Shown here one piece after another: positions 1 through 5,497 of a DNA stretch of 5,497 bases. The DNA is from Chitinophagaceae bacterium. Its GTDB lineage: Bacteria; Bacteroidota; Bacteroidia; Chitinophagales; Chitinophagaceae. The notes below the pieces were generated by a model. That model saw only the letters and a program-made list of their open reading frames with translations, was not told where the DNA came from and searched no databases. The stretch spans positions 1 through 5,497 of the forward strand of contig JAICHT010000242.1 of NCBI GenBank assembly GCA_025924755.1. Reading direction: 5' to 3'. The first letter of the stretch is position 1. Every line of letters starts with the position of its first letter. The translations under genes were made by a program, and so were the position numbers.

Positions 1-50
1 AAGCAAGCTGCAACTGGTGTAAAGAGCGGTTGTAGTTATGATTTTCCGAA

Positions 51-80
51 CCGCCGTATATGTGATCGTATGTACGGTCG
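51..80 (+). ncRNA. Group II intron domain V (catalytic hairpin)
   Basis: Domain V binds the catalytic metal ions of the ribozyme. The lower stem pairs 51-58 with 73-80, bases 71-72 form the two-base bulge, the upper stem pairs 59-62 with 67-70, and 63-66 (TGAT) form the loop. The catalytic triad position reads CGC at 52-54, a known alternative to AGC. C54 pairs with G77 and G53 wobbles with T78, as expected, but C52 faces C79, a mismatch inside the triad helix. The loop is not a clean GNRA tetraloop. Both points hint at a weakened or decaying ribozyme, although the fold is otherwise complete. Confidence 0.8.
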
Positions 81-83
81 TGT

Positions 84-127
84 GAGAGGTGCACCTCATA
101 GCTTCTAAGCGGTGAGGCCGTCTACTC
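84..127 (+). ncRNA. Group II intron domain VI with branch-point A
   Basis: Domain VI supplies the 2'-OH nucleophile for lariat formation. GAG at 84-86 pairs with CTC at 125-127. A124 is left unpaired, and pairing resumes with 87-91 against 119-123. After a small internal loop, 94-99 pairs with 112-117 and 101-103 pairs with 108-110, closing a TCTA loop at 104-107. The single bulged A near the base of the stem is the diagnostic feature. Confidence 0.8.
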
Positions 128-142
128 GATTGTGCGTTCGCC

Positions 143-310
143 TTATTCTATAACATTTAGGGTTTCTATTCTGTCAAAATGTTTTCTGTTAAGTGTAGCA
201 ATTGACAAACTGTGAGTGACTGCGGTTGCTGCTATAAATAAATCTGCAAGGTCTATTTGTTTTCTTTTGCGCTTTAAAGTTGCATTTATGTTTACTGCTT
301 CGTACTGACT
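143..310 (-). pseudogene. C-terminal remnant of a VapC-family PIN-domain toxin
   Basis: VapC toxins are Mg-dependent ribonucleases of roughly 130 residues, with acidic residues spread over the whole PIN fold. Only the last ~55 residues are here, as the tail of the membrane-protein ORF. They include the DLFIAATA helix, whose Asp (residue 194 of the fused ORF) corresponds to a conserved PIN acidic residue, and a C-terminal ATLNRKHFDRI strand-helix like the VapC (V)T.N..HF.RI motif. The N-terminal LDTN-type strand with the first catalytic Asp is absent, and no VapB antitoxin gene adjoins it. The fragment should therefore be inactive as a nuclease. The boundary near 310 is estimated from where similarity to the VapC pattern begins. 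Confidence 0.65.
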
Positions 311-823
311 TTCTTGAAAGTCTTTGTTGCTATTTAAAAGCCTTCTTAAATTATTGGTCAATGTATCGTAACCTGAAATTTCAAATGAATTAAATTCAAT
401 CCTTTTTCCAATTTTAAGTTCTACAATGGTTTTCTCACCTTTATAAATTTTATAGTCAGTACTCCTATGTGTTGCGTTTATCTTATAGTCACCTTTAGAT
501 ACTTTATTGATATTGCTTAAGGAAACTACTCTTTTAAATAACAGCAAGGGTCTTTTTATAATTAAATGCTTATTGGTTAGACAGATAGTCTTGATGCTCA
601 AAAGCATCAAAAGACACCCTGCTGAAAAGAAAACAAAAAGTATAAGTATTATCCTTATAATGGTCATTGCCGTTTGATAGTCTGTGTTATCCGCAATATT
701 CCATTTGGTCGTCCATATCAAATAGGAAAAAGAACCGAAAAAGATAGTTCCAAAAAGAGGGAAACCTATAGACCTGACACTTGGTCTTGTTGTCAAAATA
801 TTTGTTTCAGATGGATTGTCCAT
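143..823 (-). CDS. Membrane PH-like domain protein fused to a VapC C-terminal fragment
   Basis: This chimeric ORF of 226 residues is counted from the ATG at 821-823. An in-frame GTG at 841 would add six residues; the ATG is preferred because MDNPSE looks like a natural start, but neither has a Shine-Dalgarno sequence. Two hydrophobic helices (about residues 19-37 and 55-77) are followed by a beta-rich stretch (about 79-165) that starts LTNKHLIIKRPLL and ends in a Leu-rich helix. That is the layout of small bacterial membrane proteins with a PH-like (DUF304-style) domain. From about residue 172 the sequence changes to a VapC-like PIN-domain C-terminus with DLFIAATA and a terminal LNRKHF-type motif. 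The PH part is assigned from general layout, not a signature motif. Function is unknown. The gene converges on the intron, whose end lies 12 bases past the stop codon. Confidence 0.6.
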   Translation of the reverse strand: MDNPSETNILTTRPSVRSIGFPLFGTIFFGSFSYLIWTTKWNIADNTDYQTAMTIIRIILILFVFFSAGCLLMLLSIKTICLTNKHLIIKRPLLLFKRVVSLSNINKVSKGDYKINATHRSTDYKIYKGEKTIVELKIGKRIEFNSFEISGYDTLTNNLRRLLNSNKDFQESQYEAVNINATLKRKRKQIDLADLFIAATAVTHSLSIATLNRKHFDRIETLNVIE

Positions 824-1256
824 AAAAATGGTAGCTAACACGCTAATTTATGTTATTATACGTAAGGTCGCAAGATTTCCTGCCATTGATACTCAACCTT
901 TTAATATTATACATTTTGTATTGCCGTTAGGACAATCCACTTTTACCATTCTATCGTTTCTGACTTCCATATATCGTCAAAGAGGACTACCAATAGCACT
1001 ATACCCATGTGGATGGCTTTTAATTGACACCATTTGTATTTGTAGTCCATTGGACAATTTGTTTTGTGAATGATGTCGTCAGCGAATGAAATGGCACTGC
1101 CGGTAAATTTGAAAGTGGGTGCGTGTTCTCATTCAAATATATTTTTGACCCATAAATACTTTGGTTAAAAGTTTTGAATTATAGGATTTTGTAGTTAAAT
1201 TAGAAAGTAGTTTCCTTCCCTTCCGAAAATTCCCTGCCGTAATTACCAACTCCTAA
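824..1256. other. Gene-poor stretch between the chimeric gene and the operon
   Basis: No protein-coding gene is supported in these ~430 bases. The + strand frame at 816-1073 overlaps the 5' end of the opposing membrane-protein gene and encodes nothing recognisable. On the - strand a frame stays open from about 1128 to its stop at 943, with an internal ATG at 1050, and a further 18-codon frame follows it. Both are short and resemble no family I know, though they could be debris of a decayed gene. No tRNA, CRISPR array or transposon end was seen. The right part (1140-1256) is AT-rich and should carry the promoter and 5' leader of the operon that begins at 1257. Confidence 0.5.
1144..1176 (+). 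promoter_or_regulatory. Candidate Bacteroidota-type promoter for the three-gene operon
   Basis: TTTG at 1144-1147 is followed after 21 bases by AAGTTTTG at 1169-1176. This matches the Bacteroidota -33 TTTG / -7 TAnnTTTG arrangement in spacing (25 bases between element starts) and in all defined bases but one. Transcription would begin near 1183, giving a leader of about 75 bases before the ATG at 1257. TTTG strings are common in AT-rich DNA, so chance is a real alternative. Confidence 0.3.
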
Positions 1257-1703
1257 ATGCTTAATATGCCTTCTAAGAAATCGTTTTACGGTGCCAATAT
1301 CTCCTACAAAGACGTGATATCAGTCTATTATAGAACACAAGGAACTTTTTCATGCTTTGTCATTCAACCCATGATAGCGGACGAGGATACATCTGATGGT
1401 TATACTATAGCCTTATGGGCAGTAGATAACAGAGGTGCCGTAATGAACGGATTTGAGCCTATATCCCTGCCTGCCAACAAGCATTCTTTACCCATTAAAA
1501 AAAGGGTGCAGTTTGCAAATGTTTATCTTACAAAAGAGCAATTAGATAAATTATATAGTGATGGCACTTTTAACCTGGGCTTAAATCCAATTCCATATAG
1601 TGCAAATGACAAATACGTGGGCTTTGAAATATTCAATGCCAGCGAAGAACAGGTAACTACCCTTGGCACTATAAATCCTTCTCCACCTGCTACCCGTAGT
1701 TAA
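1257..1703 (+). CDS. Hypothetical 148-residue soluble protein, first gene of the operon
   Basis: I do not recognise this family. The protein has no signal peptide and no membrane segment, and it alternates short hydrophobic stretches with polar turns (VISVYYRTQGTFSCFVIQP, GYTIALWAVDNRG, KYVGFEIFNAS), which suggests a mainly beta fold. One clear helix, LTKEQLDKLYSDG, lies at about residues 91-103. The C-terminus is a flexible Pro/Ser/Thr tail (residues 140-148). It contains a single Cys (33) and no obvious catalytic motif. The start is ATG 1257; ATG 1266, three codons on, is equally possible and no Shine-Dalgarno sequence decides between them. Its stop codon overlaps the next ATG (TAATG), so it is probably translated together with the membrane protein and kinase downstream. 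A ligand-binding, regulatory or effector role is possible but not shown. Confidence 0.65.
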   Translation: MLNMPSKKSFYGANISYKDVISVYYRTQGTFSCFVIQPMIADEDTSDGYTIALWAVDNRGAVMNGFEPISLPANKHSLPIKKRVQFANVYLTKEQLDKLYSDGTFNLGLNPIPYSANDKYVGFEIFNASEEQVTTLGTINPSPPATRS

Positions 1704-2386
1704 TGATAAAAAAGATAGTCATTGAAGCACTTAACTGGGCAGAGGTTTGGCCGCTGCTTATTCCACTATTTGTTTTATTGTTTCGCCACAAGCAGCCAAC
1801 CTTTTTAAAACCGGTAATTGTTTATTTATGGCTGGCGCTGGTGCTTAATTTTTCCGGCGATATCATTATTATTTTAAAAAGGCATTTTCCAAACTGGCAG
1901 CAAAGTAATACCCCTTTATACAACATTCATTCTGTTATTCGCTTCACCTGCTTCAGTTACTTTTTTATAACTATCAAACAGCCATATTTTAAAACTCTGA
2001 AATTGATCCTGCCATTGATATCACTGCTTTTTATTTTGATCTATTTTACTTTTTTTGCTGATTTTTTTAATCCAAATAATTTAAGCGGTGCCCTGCTTTC
2101 GGTAGAAGCGTATCTTTTATTGGTTTATTGCCTGCAGTATTACCTGGCGCAGTTGCGGCAGGAAGATGATGTTTTGACAACAGGTTCTGTATTTTGGGTA
2201 GTAACAGGATTAAGCGTTTACGTGGTTGTGAATTTTTTTATTTTTCTGTTTTATGTACCTATGATAAAGCAAAATACGGTACTGGCAATCAATATGTGGA
2301 ATGTGCATAACATAGCCTACATTTTTCTTTGCCTTTTTATAGCCAAAGCATTTTATGCAACTGATAGAAATCAATTTAGAGGTTAG
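1703..2386 (+). CDS. Polytopic (about 7 TM) membrane protein, putative sensor partner of the kinase
   Basis: This is a 227-residue integral membrane protein of unknown function. Hydrophobic helices are visible at about residues 15-27, 36-57, 74-91, 98-118, 127-149, 160-186 and 198-217, connected by short loops, with no large soluble domain. The last two helices carry the aromatic-rich strings GSVFWVVTGLSVYV and NMWNVHNIAYIFLC. The style resembles uncharacterised seven-helix proteins found beside histidine kinases in Bacteroidota, although I can name no family. The ATG lies inside the preceding stop codon (TAATG, 1701-1705), implying translational coupling, and the last 32 bases overlap the start of the kinase gene. 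Because that kinase lacks a sensor domain, I infer that this protein senses a membrane or small-molecule signal and controls it in trans. A transporter-like role is not excluded. Confidence 0.7.
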   Translation: MIKKIVIEALNWAEVWPLLIPLFVLLFRHKQPTFLKPVIVYLWLALVLNFSGDIIIILKRHFPNWQQSNTPLYNIHSVIRFTCFSYFFITIKQPYFKTLKLILPLISLLFILIYFTFFADFFNPNNLSGALLSVEAYLLLVYCLQYYLAQLRQEDDVLTTGSVFWVVTGLSVYVVVNFFIFLFYVPMIKQNTVLAINMWNVHNIAYIFLCLFIAKAFYATDRNQFRG

Positions 2387-3392
2387 GGTTATCATAGGTA
2401 TATCTGCTATGGTATTGCTGTTTGCCAGCTTCCTGGTTGTGTTTATTTCCAGCCAGCGTAAAAAACTTTTATATCATAAAAAACTGCTGATACTTCAGGA
2501 GGATCAGCAAAAAATTCTGACACAGCAAAACATATTACTGGAGAACCGGGTGCAGCAAAGAACCATAGAATTAACCCAGCAAAAAGAAGAACTGGAACAG
2601 GCGCTAACAGACTTGAAAATTACACAGGCTCAATTGATACAAAGAGAAAAAATGGCCTCGCTTGGAGAGCTAACAGCAGGTATTGCACATGAGATTCAAA
2701 ATCCTTTAAACTTTATCAATAATTTTTCGGAGGTAAGCCTGGAGTTAGCGGATGAATTAAAAGAAGACATGCACAAGGGCAGTAAAGAAAATGCGATTGC
2801 TATTACAAATGATATCAGGCAAAACCTGCAAAAAGTAGTGCTGCATGGCCGGCGTGCCGATGCCATAGTAAAAGCTATGCAGCAGCACAGCCAAAGCAAT
2901 AGCGGTAAAAAAGAACTAACGGATATTAATGCATTAACGGATGAATACCTGCGCTTAAGCTACCAGGCCATGCGTTCAAAAGATGCATTGTTTCATGCCA
3001 GCCTGCAAACTTATTTTGAAACCGGTATAGAAAAAGTTAATATAGCATATCAGGATATTGGCAGGGTATTGCTCAATCTTTTCAATAACGCATTTTATGC
3101 GGTTAACTTAAAAATAAAGCAATCGGAAAATGAATATGAACCGATGGTTTCTGTGGCGACGCAAAAAGCACATGGCAAACTGGTGATTACTATTCGCGAC
3201 AACGGCAATGGCATTCCATCAACAATAGTAGATAAAATATTTCAGCCTTTTTTTACAACCAAGCCCACTGGTGAAGGTACCGGTCTCGGGCTTTTCTTAA
3301 GCTATGATATCATTAAGGCCAATGGCGGCGAGTTGAAAGTATATTCGAAAGAAAAAGAAGGCGCCGAATTTATAGTTAGCTTGCCTGTATAA
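2355..3392 (+). CDS. Membrane-anchored sensor histidine kinase
   Basis: This two-component sensor kinase (345 residues) autophosphorylates on His and passes the phosphate to a response regulator, which is not in the window. It has one transmembrane helix (about residues 11-31) with almost no periplasmic part, then a long Gln/Glu/Leu-rich coiled coil (about 45-98). The dimerisation/phosphoacceptor domain follows, with H-box ASLGELTAGIAHEIQNPLNF and phospho-acceptor His112. The ATPase domain shows the N-box (NLFNNAF, 241-247), G1 (RDNGNGIP, 281-288), F-box (IFQPFFTTK, 295-303) and G2 (GTGLGLFLS, 308-316), all intact. No PAS, HAMP, GAF or extracellular domain is visible. The ATG at 2355 is chosen because the next Met (residue 19) would cut into the membrane helix. 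It overlaps the upstream membrane-protein gene by 32 bases in a different frame, so the two are probably co-translated. Both the kinase assignment and completeness are firm; the signal is unknown. Confidence 0.92.
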   Translation: MQLIEINLEVRVIIGISAMVLLFASFLVVFISSQRKKLLYHKKLLILQEDQQKILTQQNILLENRVQQRTIELTQQKEELEQALTDLKITQAQLIQREKMASLGELTAGIAHEIQNPLNFINNFSEVSLELADELKEDMHKGSKENAIAITNDIRQNLQKVVLHGRRADAIVKAMQQHSQSNSGKKELTDINALTDEYLRLSYQAMRSKDALFHASLQTYFETGIEKVNIAYQDIGRVLLNLFNNAFYAVNLKIKQSENEYEPMVSVATQKAHGKLVITIRDNGNGIPSTIVDKIFQPFFTTKPTGEGTGLGLFLSYDIIKANGGELKVYSKEKEGAEFIVSLPV

Positions 3393-3558
3393 AAAATGGC
3401 AGAAGAATAGCGAAGTGAAATAAATCTGTTTTAAATTTTGTCTGGCTACTTCATCTTTCTATTTTGTATTAATATAATCGGACTTTAGCATACCAGGTGT
3501 TTTACTTTAACGCATTTTAAAAGAAATATTTTACTACCTTAAGTTTTAAATTTTAAGA

Positions 3559-5274
3559 GTGGAAGAAAAAAAATTAAGAAGTAGTGATTGGTTTGGCCGC
3601 AAAGGCAAGGATGGCTTTATATACCGGGCATGGATGAAGAACCAGGGCATACCGGACTATGAATTTAATAACAAGCCCGTTATAGGTATATGCAATACGT
3701 GGAGCGAATTGACGCCCTGCAACGCCCATTTCAGGGAACTGGCTGAATCTGTAAAACGGGGCATATTGGAGGCCGGCGGATTCCCGGTAGAGTTTCCGGT
3801 AATGTCTTTGGGGGAAACGCTGATTAAACCTACGGCCATGCTATACCGCAACCTGGTAAGCATGGATGTGGAAGAATCGATAAGGGCCAACCCGTTGGAT
3901 GGTGTAGTATTACTATGCGGCTGCGATAAAACAACGCCAGCGCTGGTAATGGGTGCCTGCAGTGTAAATATTCCAACCATTGTGGTATCGGGCGGCCCCA
4001 TGTTAACCGGGCGCTACGAGGGCAAAAGTATTGGTACCAGTGATGTGTGGCGGTATCACGATGATCTGCGCGGCGATAAAATAAGGGAAGAAGAATTGCT
4101 AACTATAGAAGCGGCTATGTGCCGCAGCCGCGGACATTGTGCGGTGATGGGTACGGCTTCTTCAATGGCTTGTATGGTAGAAACTTTAGGACTTTCCCTG
4201 CCTGGTAATGCTGCAATACCGGCTGCAGATGCAAGGCGCAAAGTACTGGCACAACTCTCCGGGTTGCGGATTGTGCAAATGGTAAAAGAAGATATAAAAT
4301 TATCGCATATCCTTACCCGTGAGGCCTTCGAAAATGCCATTGTAGTAAATGCGGCTATTGGCGGCTCTACTAATTTTGTAATCCATTTATTGGCTATTGC
4401 CGGCAGGATAGGCGTGCCGCTTCAGTTGCAGGATTTTGATGCGTTATCTGCACATATTCCGCTTATTGCCAACCTGCAACCGTCGGGAAAGTATTTTATG
4501 GAAGACCTTTTTTATGCCGGCGGTTTACCGGTGGTATTAAAGGAGCTGGAGCATTTTCTTCACGGCCATTGTATCACGGCAAATGGAAAAACAATTAAGG
4601 AAAATTATAAGGATGTGCAAGGTTATAACTCCGATGTAATTACCTCCGTCGAAAGGCCATTTAACGCTGCTACCGGGCTGGCTATTTTAAAAGGCAATTT
4701 ATGTGAAGAAGGCGCTGTTATCAAACCCTCGGCGGCCAGCTCGCATTTATTGCAGCATACCGGCAAAGCAGTAGTGTTTGAAAATATTGAAGATTACAAA
4801 GCAAGGATTGATGAGGAAGATTTAGAGGTGGATGAAACCAGTGTTCTGGTTTTAAAAAATGTAGGACCAAAAGGGTATCCGGGAATGCCGGAAGTAGGGA
4901 ATATGGGACTGCCTAAAAAACTTCTACGGAAAGGTGTGTCAGATATGGTGCGGATATCAGACGGAAGAATGAGCGGTACTGGATTTGGAACCGTGGTGCT
5001 GCATGTATCGCCGGAAGCTGCCACTGGTGGAAATTTTTCGGTAATACAAACAGGTGATATTATTACGCTGGATGTTCCCAATCGTTCATTGACCGTAGCA
5101 GTAAGCGATGAAGAATTGCAGCAGCGGAAAAAACAGTTTACTGCTTTGCCTCCGGCTGCAGAAAGAGGATATGTAAATTTGTATATCAACCATGTGCAAC
5201 AAGCGCATTTAGGAGCGGATATGGATTTCTTAAGAGGTAGTTCCGGCAGCCGCGTAACAAGAGATTCGCATTAA
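3559..5274 (+). CDS. IlvD/Edd-family dehydratase, probably a sugar-acid (aldonate) dehydratase
   Basis: This [2Fe-2S] dehydratase (571 residues) most likely converts an aldonate such as L-arabinonate, D-xylonate or a related sugar acid to the 2-keto-3-deoxy acid in the cytoplasm. Candidate cluster ligands are Cys54 (ELTPCNAHF), Cys122 (GCDKTTPA) and Cys194 (RGHCAVMG). Lys124 in the CDKTTP motif matches the carbamylated, Mg-binding Lys of the family, and Ser472 in GRMSGTGFGT matches the catalytic Ser. The N-terminal pattern (SSDWFG, GFIYRAWMKNQG, GICNTWSELTPC) and the length resemble L-arabinonate dehydratases more than dihydroxy-acid dehydratase IlvD, and no branched-chain biosynthesis gene is nearby. 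The start is GTG: an in-frame stop at 3547-3549 blocks extension, and the next Met (residue 26) would remove conserved sequence. It is followed after 70 bases by a dehydrogenase gene, consistent with a sugar-oxidation operon. Substrate cannot be fixed from sequence alone. Confidence 0.9.
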   Translation: MEEKKLRSSDWFGRKGKDGFIYRAWMKNQGIPDYEFNNKPVIGICNTWSELTPCNAHFRELAESVKRGILEAGGFPVEFPVMSLGETLIKPTAMLYRNLVSMDVEESIRANPLDGVVLLCGCDKTTPALVMGACSVNIPTIVVSGGPMLTGRYEGKSIGTSDVWRYHDDLRGDKIREEELLTIEAAMCRSRGHCAVMGTASSMACMVETLGLSLPGNAAIPAADARRKVLAQLSGLRIVQMVKEDIKLSHILTREAFENAIVVNAAIGGSTNFVIHLLAIAGRIGVPLQLQDFDALSAHIPLIANLQPSGKYFMEDLFYAGGLPVVLKELEHFLHGHCITANGKTIKENYKDVQGYNSDVITSVERPFNAATGLAILKGNLCEEGAVIKPSAASSHLLQHTGKAVVFENIEDYKARIDEEDLEVDETSVLVLKNVGPKGYPGMPEVGNMGLPKKLLRKGVSDMVRISDGRMSGTGFGTVVLHVSPEAATGGNFSVIQTGDIITLDVPNRSLTVAVSDEELQQRKKQFTALPPAAERGYVNLYINHVQQAHLGADMDFLRGSSGSRVTRDSH

Positions 5275-5344
5275 TACTCCTATTTTCATACGAAATTGAT
5301 CCATACTATGATAACTTTCATTCATTAATCATACAACGATTGTT

Positions 5345-5497
5345 ATGCCTTTTAAAGATAAAGTAGCTATTGTAACCGGAGCAGGGCAGGGAATTGGCTT
5401 TGAAATATGCCAACATCTTTCAAAAGAAGGTGCCCATGTAATATTGAACGACATAGACGAAGCGTTAGCAAATGATGCGGTAAAAGATATTACACAG
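5345..5497 (+). CDS. Short-chain dehydrogenase/reductase, N-terminal part (runs off window)
   Basis: Fifty-one codons are open from ATG 5345 to the window edge. They start MPFKDKVAIVTGAGQGIG, the Rossmann-fold beginning of classical SDR enzymes, with the TGxxxGIG nucleotide-binding motif at residues 11-18. An Asp at the end of the second strand (VILNDID, about 33-39) usually favours NAD(H) over NADP(H). The catalytic Ser/Tyr/Lys lie outside the window. The gene follows the sugar-acid dehydratase by 70 bases on the same strand, so it probably belongs to the same catabolic operon, oxidising an aldose to its lactone or a 2-keto-3-deoxy acid further on. A FabG-like reductase cannot be excluded from the N-terminus alone. 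There is no clear Shine-Dalgarno sequence before the ATG. Confidence 0.85.
   Translation, partial: MPFKDKVAIVTGAGQGIGFEICQHLSKEGAHVILNDIDEALANDAVKDITQ

Larger units (their letters stand above)
1..130 (+). mobile_element. 3' end of a group II intron (left part outside window)
   Basis: This is the terminal part of a self-splicing group II intron retroelement. Two consecutive hairpins have the hallmark layout: a domain V with its two-base bulge at 51-80, then a domain VI at 84-127 with one unpaired A at 124, followed by GAT at 128-130. Branch-point A124 is 7 bases from the proposed end, the usual 7-8 base distance, so the 3' splice junction is placed at 130/131. The intron-encoded reverse transcriptase/maturase would lie upstream, outside the window. 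Short frames at 1-35 (for example one stopping at 20-22 and one at 33-35) may be its last codons, but I cannot tell which frame is right. Seen directly: the hairpins and spacing. Inferred: the exact junction. The intron subclass is not assigned. Confidence 0.85.

Noticed and set aside
830..930. Possible integron attC-like site (GTTAGCT at one end, TCCTAAC at the other on the - strand)
   Set aside because: Both core boxes deviate from GTTRRRY/RYYYAAC and the sequence between them does not fold into the paired stem that attC sites need.
816..1073. 85-codon + strand open frame
   Set aside because: It runs antisense into the start of the chimeric membrane-protein gene, resembles no known protein, and has no start signal; likely a chance frame.
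943..1128. 62-codon - strand open stretch, with ATG at 1050 giving 35 residues
   Set aside because: A few Cys residues recall zinc-binding transposase starts, but the spacing fits no family I can name and the frame is short; it could be gene debris.
3408..3461. Imperfect inverted repeat after the kinase gene, followed by TTTTG (possible terminator)
   Set aside because: The arms contain mismatches and wobble pairs, the loop is about 30 bases, and the stem is not GC-rich, so it is not a convincing intrinsic terminator.
3473..3478. TATAAT upstream of the dehydratase gene
   Set aside because: There is no matching -35 element, and the Bacteroidota primary sigma factor normally uses TTTG/TAnnTTTG; no good copy of that pair was found in 3393-3558.
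5333..5343. Small palindrome ACAA-CGA-TTGT just before the SDR start codon
   Set aside because: Four-base arms are too short to distinguish an operator from chance in AT-rich DNA.

Overview
This window most likely comes from a Bacteroidota chromosome, probably close to Chitinophagaceae. The evidence is AT-rich intergenic DNA, starts without Shine-Dalgarno sequences, a histidine kinase of the type with an ASLGELTAGIAHEIQNPLNF H-box that is common in that phylum, and a possible TTTG/TAnnTTTG-type promoter. The lineage is inferred from sequence style only; no marker gene is present.

Region 1 (about 1-1250) looks like accessory DNA. Bases 1-130 are the 3' end of a group II intron on the + strand, with domain V, domain VI (including the bulged branch-point A) and the 3' splice junction near 130/131. 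Facing it on the - strand, 12 bases beyond the intron end, is a 226-residue ORF. It joins a two-helix membrane protein with a PH-like domain to the last ~55 residues of a VapC-type PIN toxin, in frame. About 430 bases upstream of that gene (824-1256) hold no gene I can support, only short open frames and one possible promoter.

Region 2 (1257-3392) is a tightly packed three-gene + strand operon: an unrecognised 148-residue soluble protein, a ~7-helix membrane protein that starts inside the previous stop codon (TAATG), and a single-helix histidine kinase whose start lies 32 bases inside the membrane-protein gene. The kinase has complete H, N, G1, F and G2 boxes but no recognisable sensor domain. 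A reasonable inference is that the membrane protein, and perhaps the small protein, supplies the sensing function in trans. No response regulator is visible in the window.

Region 3 (3559-5497) starts a sugar-acid catabolic cluster on the + strand: an IlvD/Edd-family [2Fe-2S] dehydratase that resembles L-arabinonate/D-xylonate-type dehydratases more than amino-acid-biosynthetic IlvD, then a short-chain dehydrogenase/reductase cut off by the window end. Together they suggest non-phosphorylative oxidation and dehydration of an aldose or its acid. The exact sugar cannot be read from this sequence.
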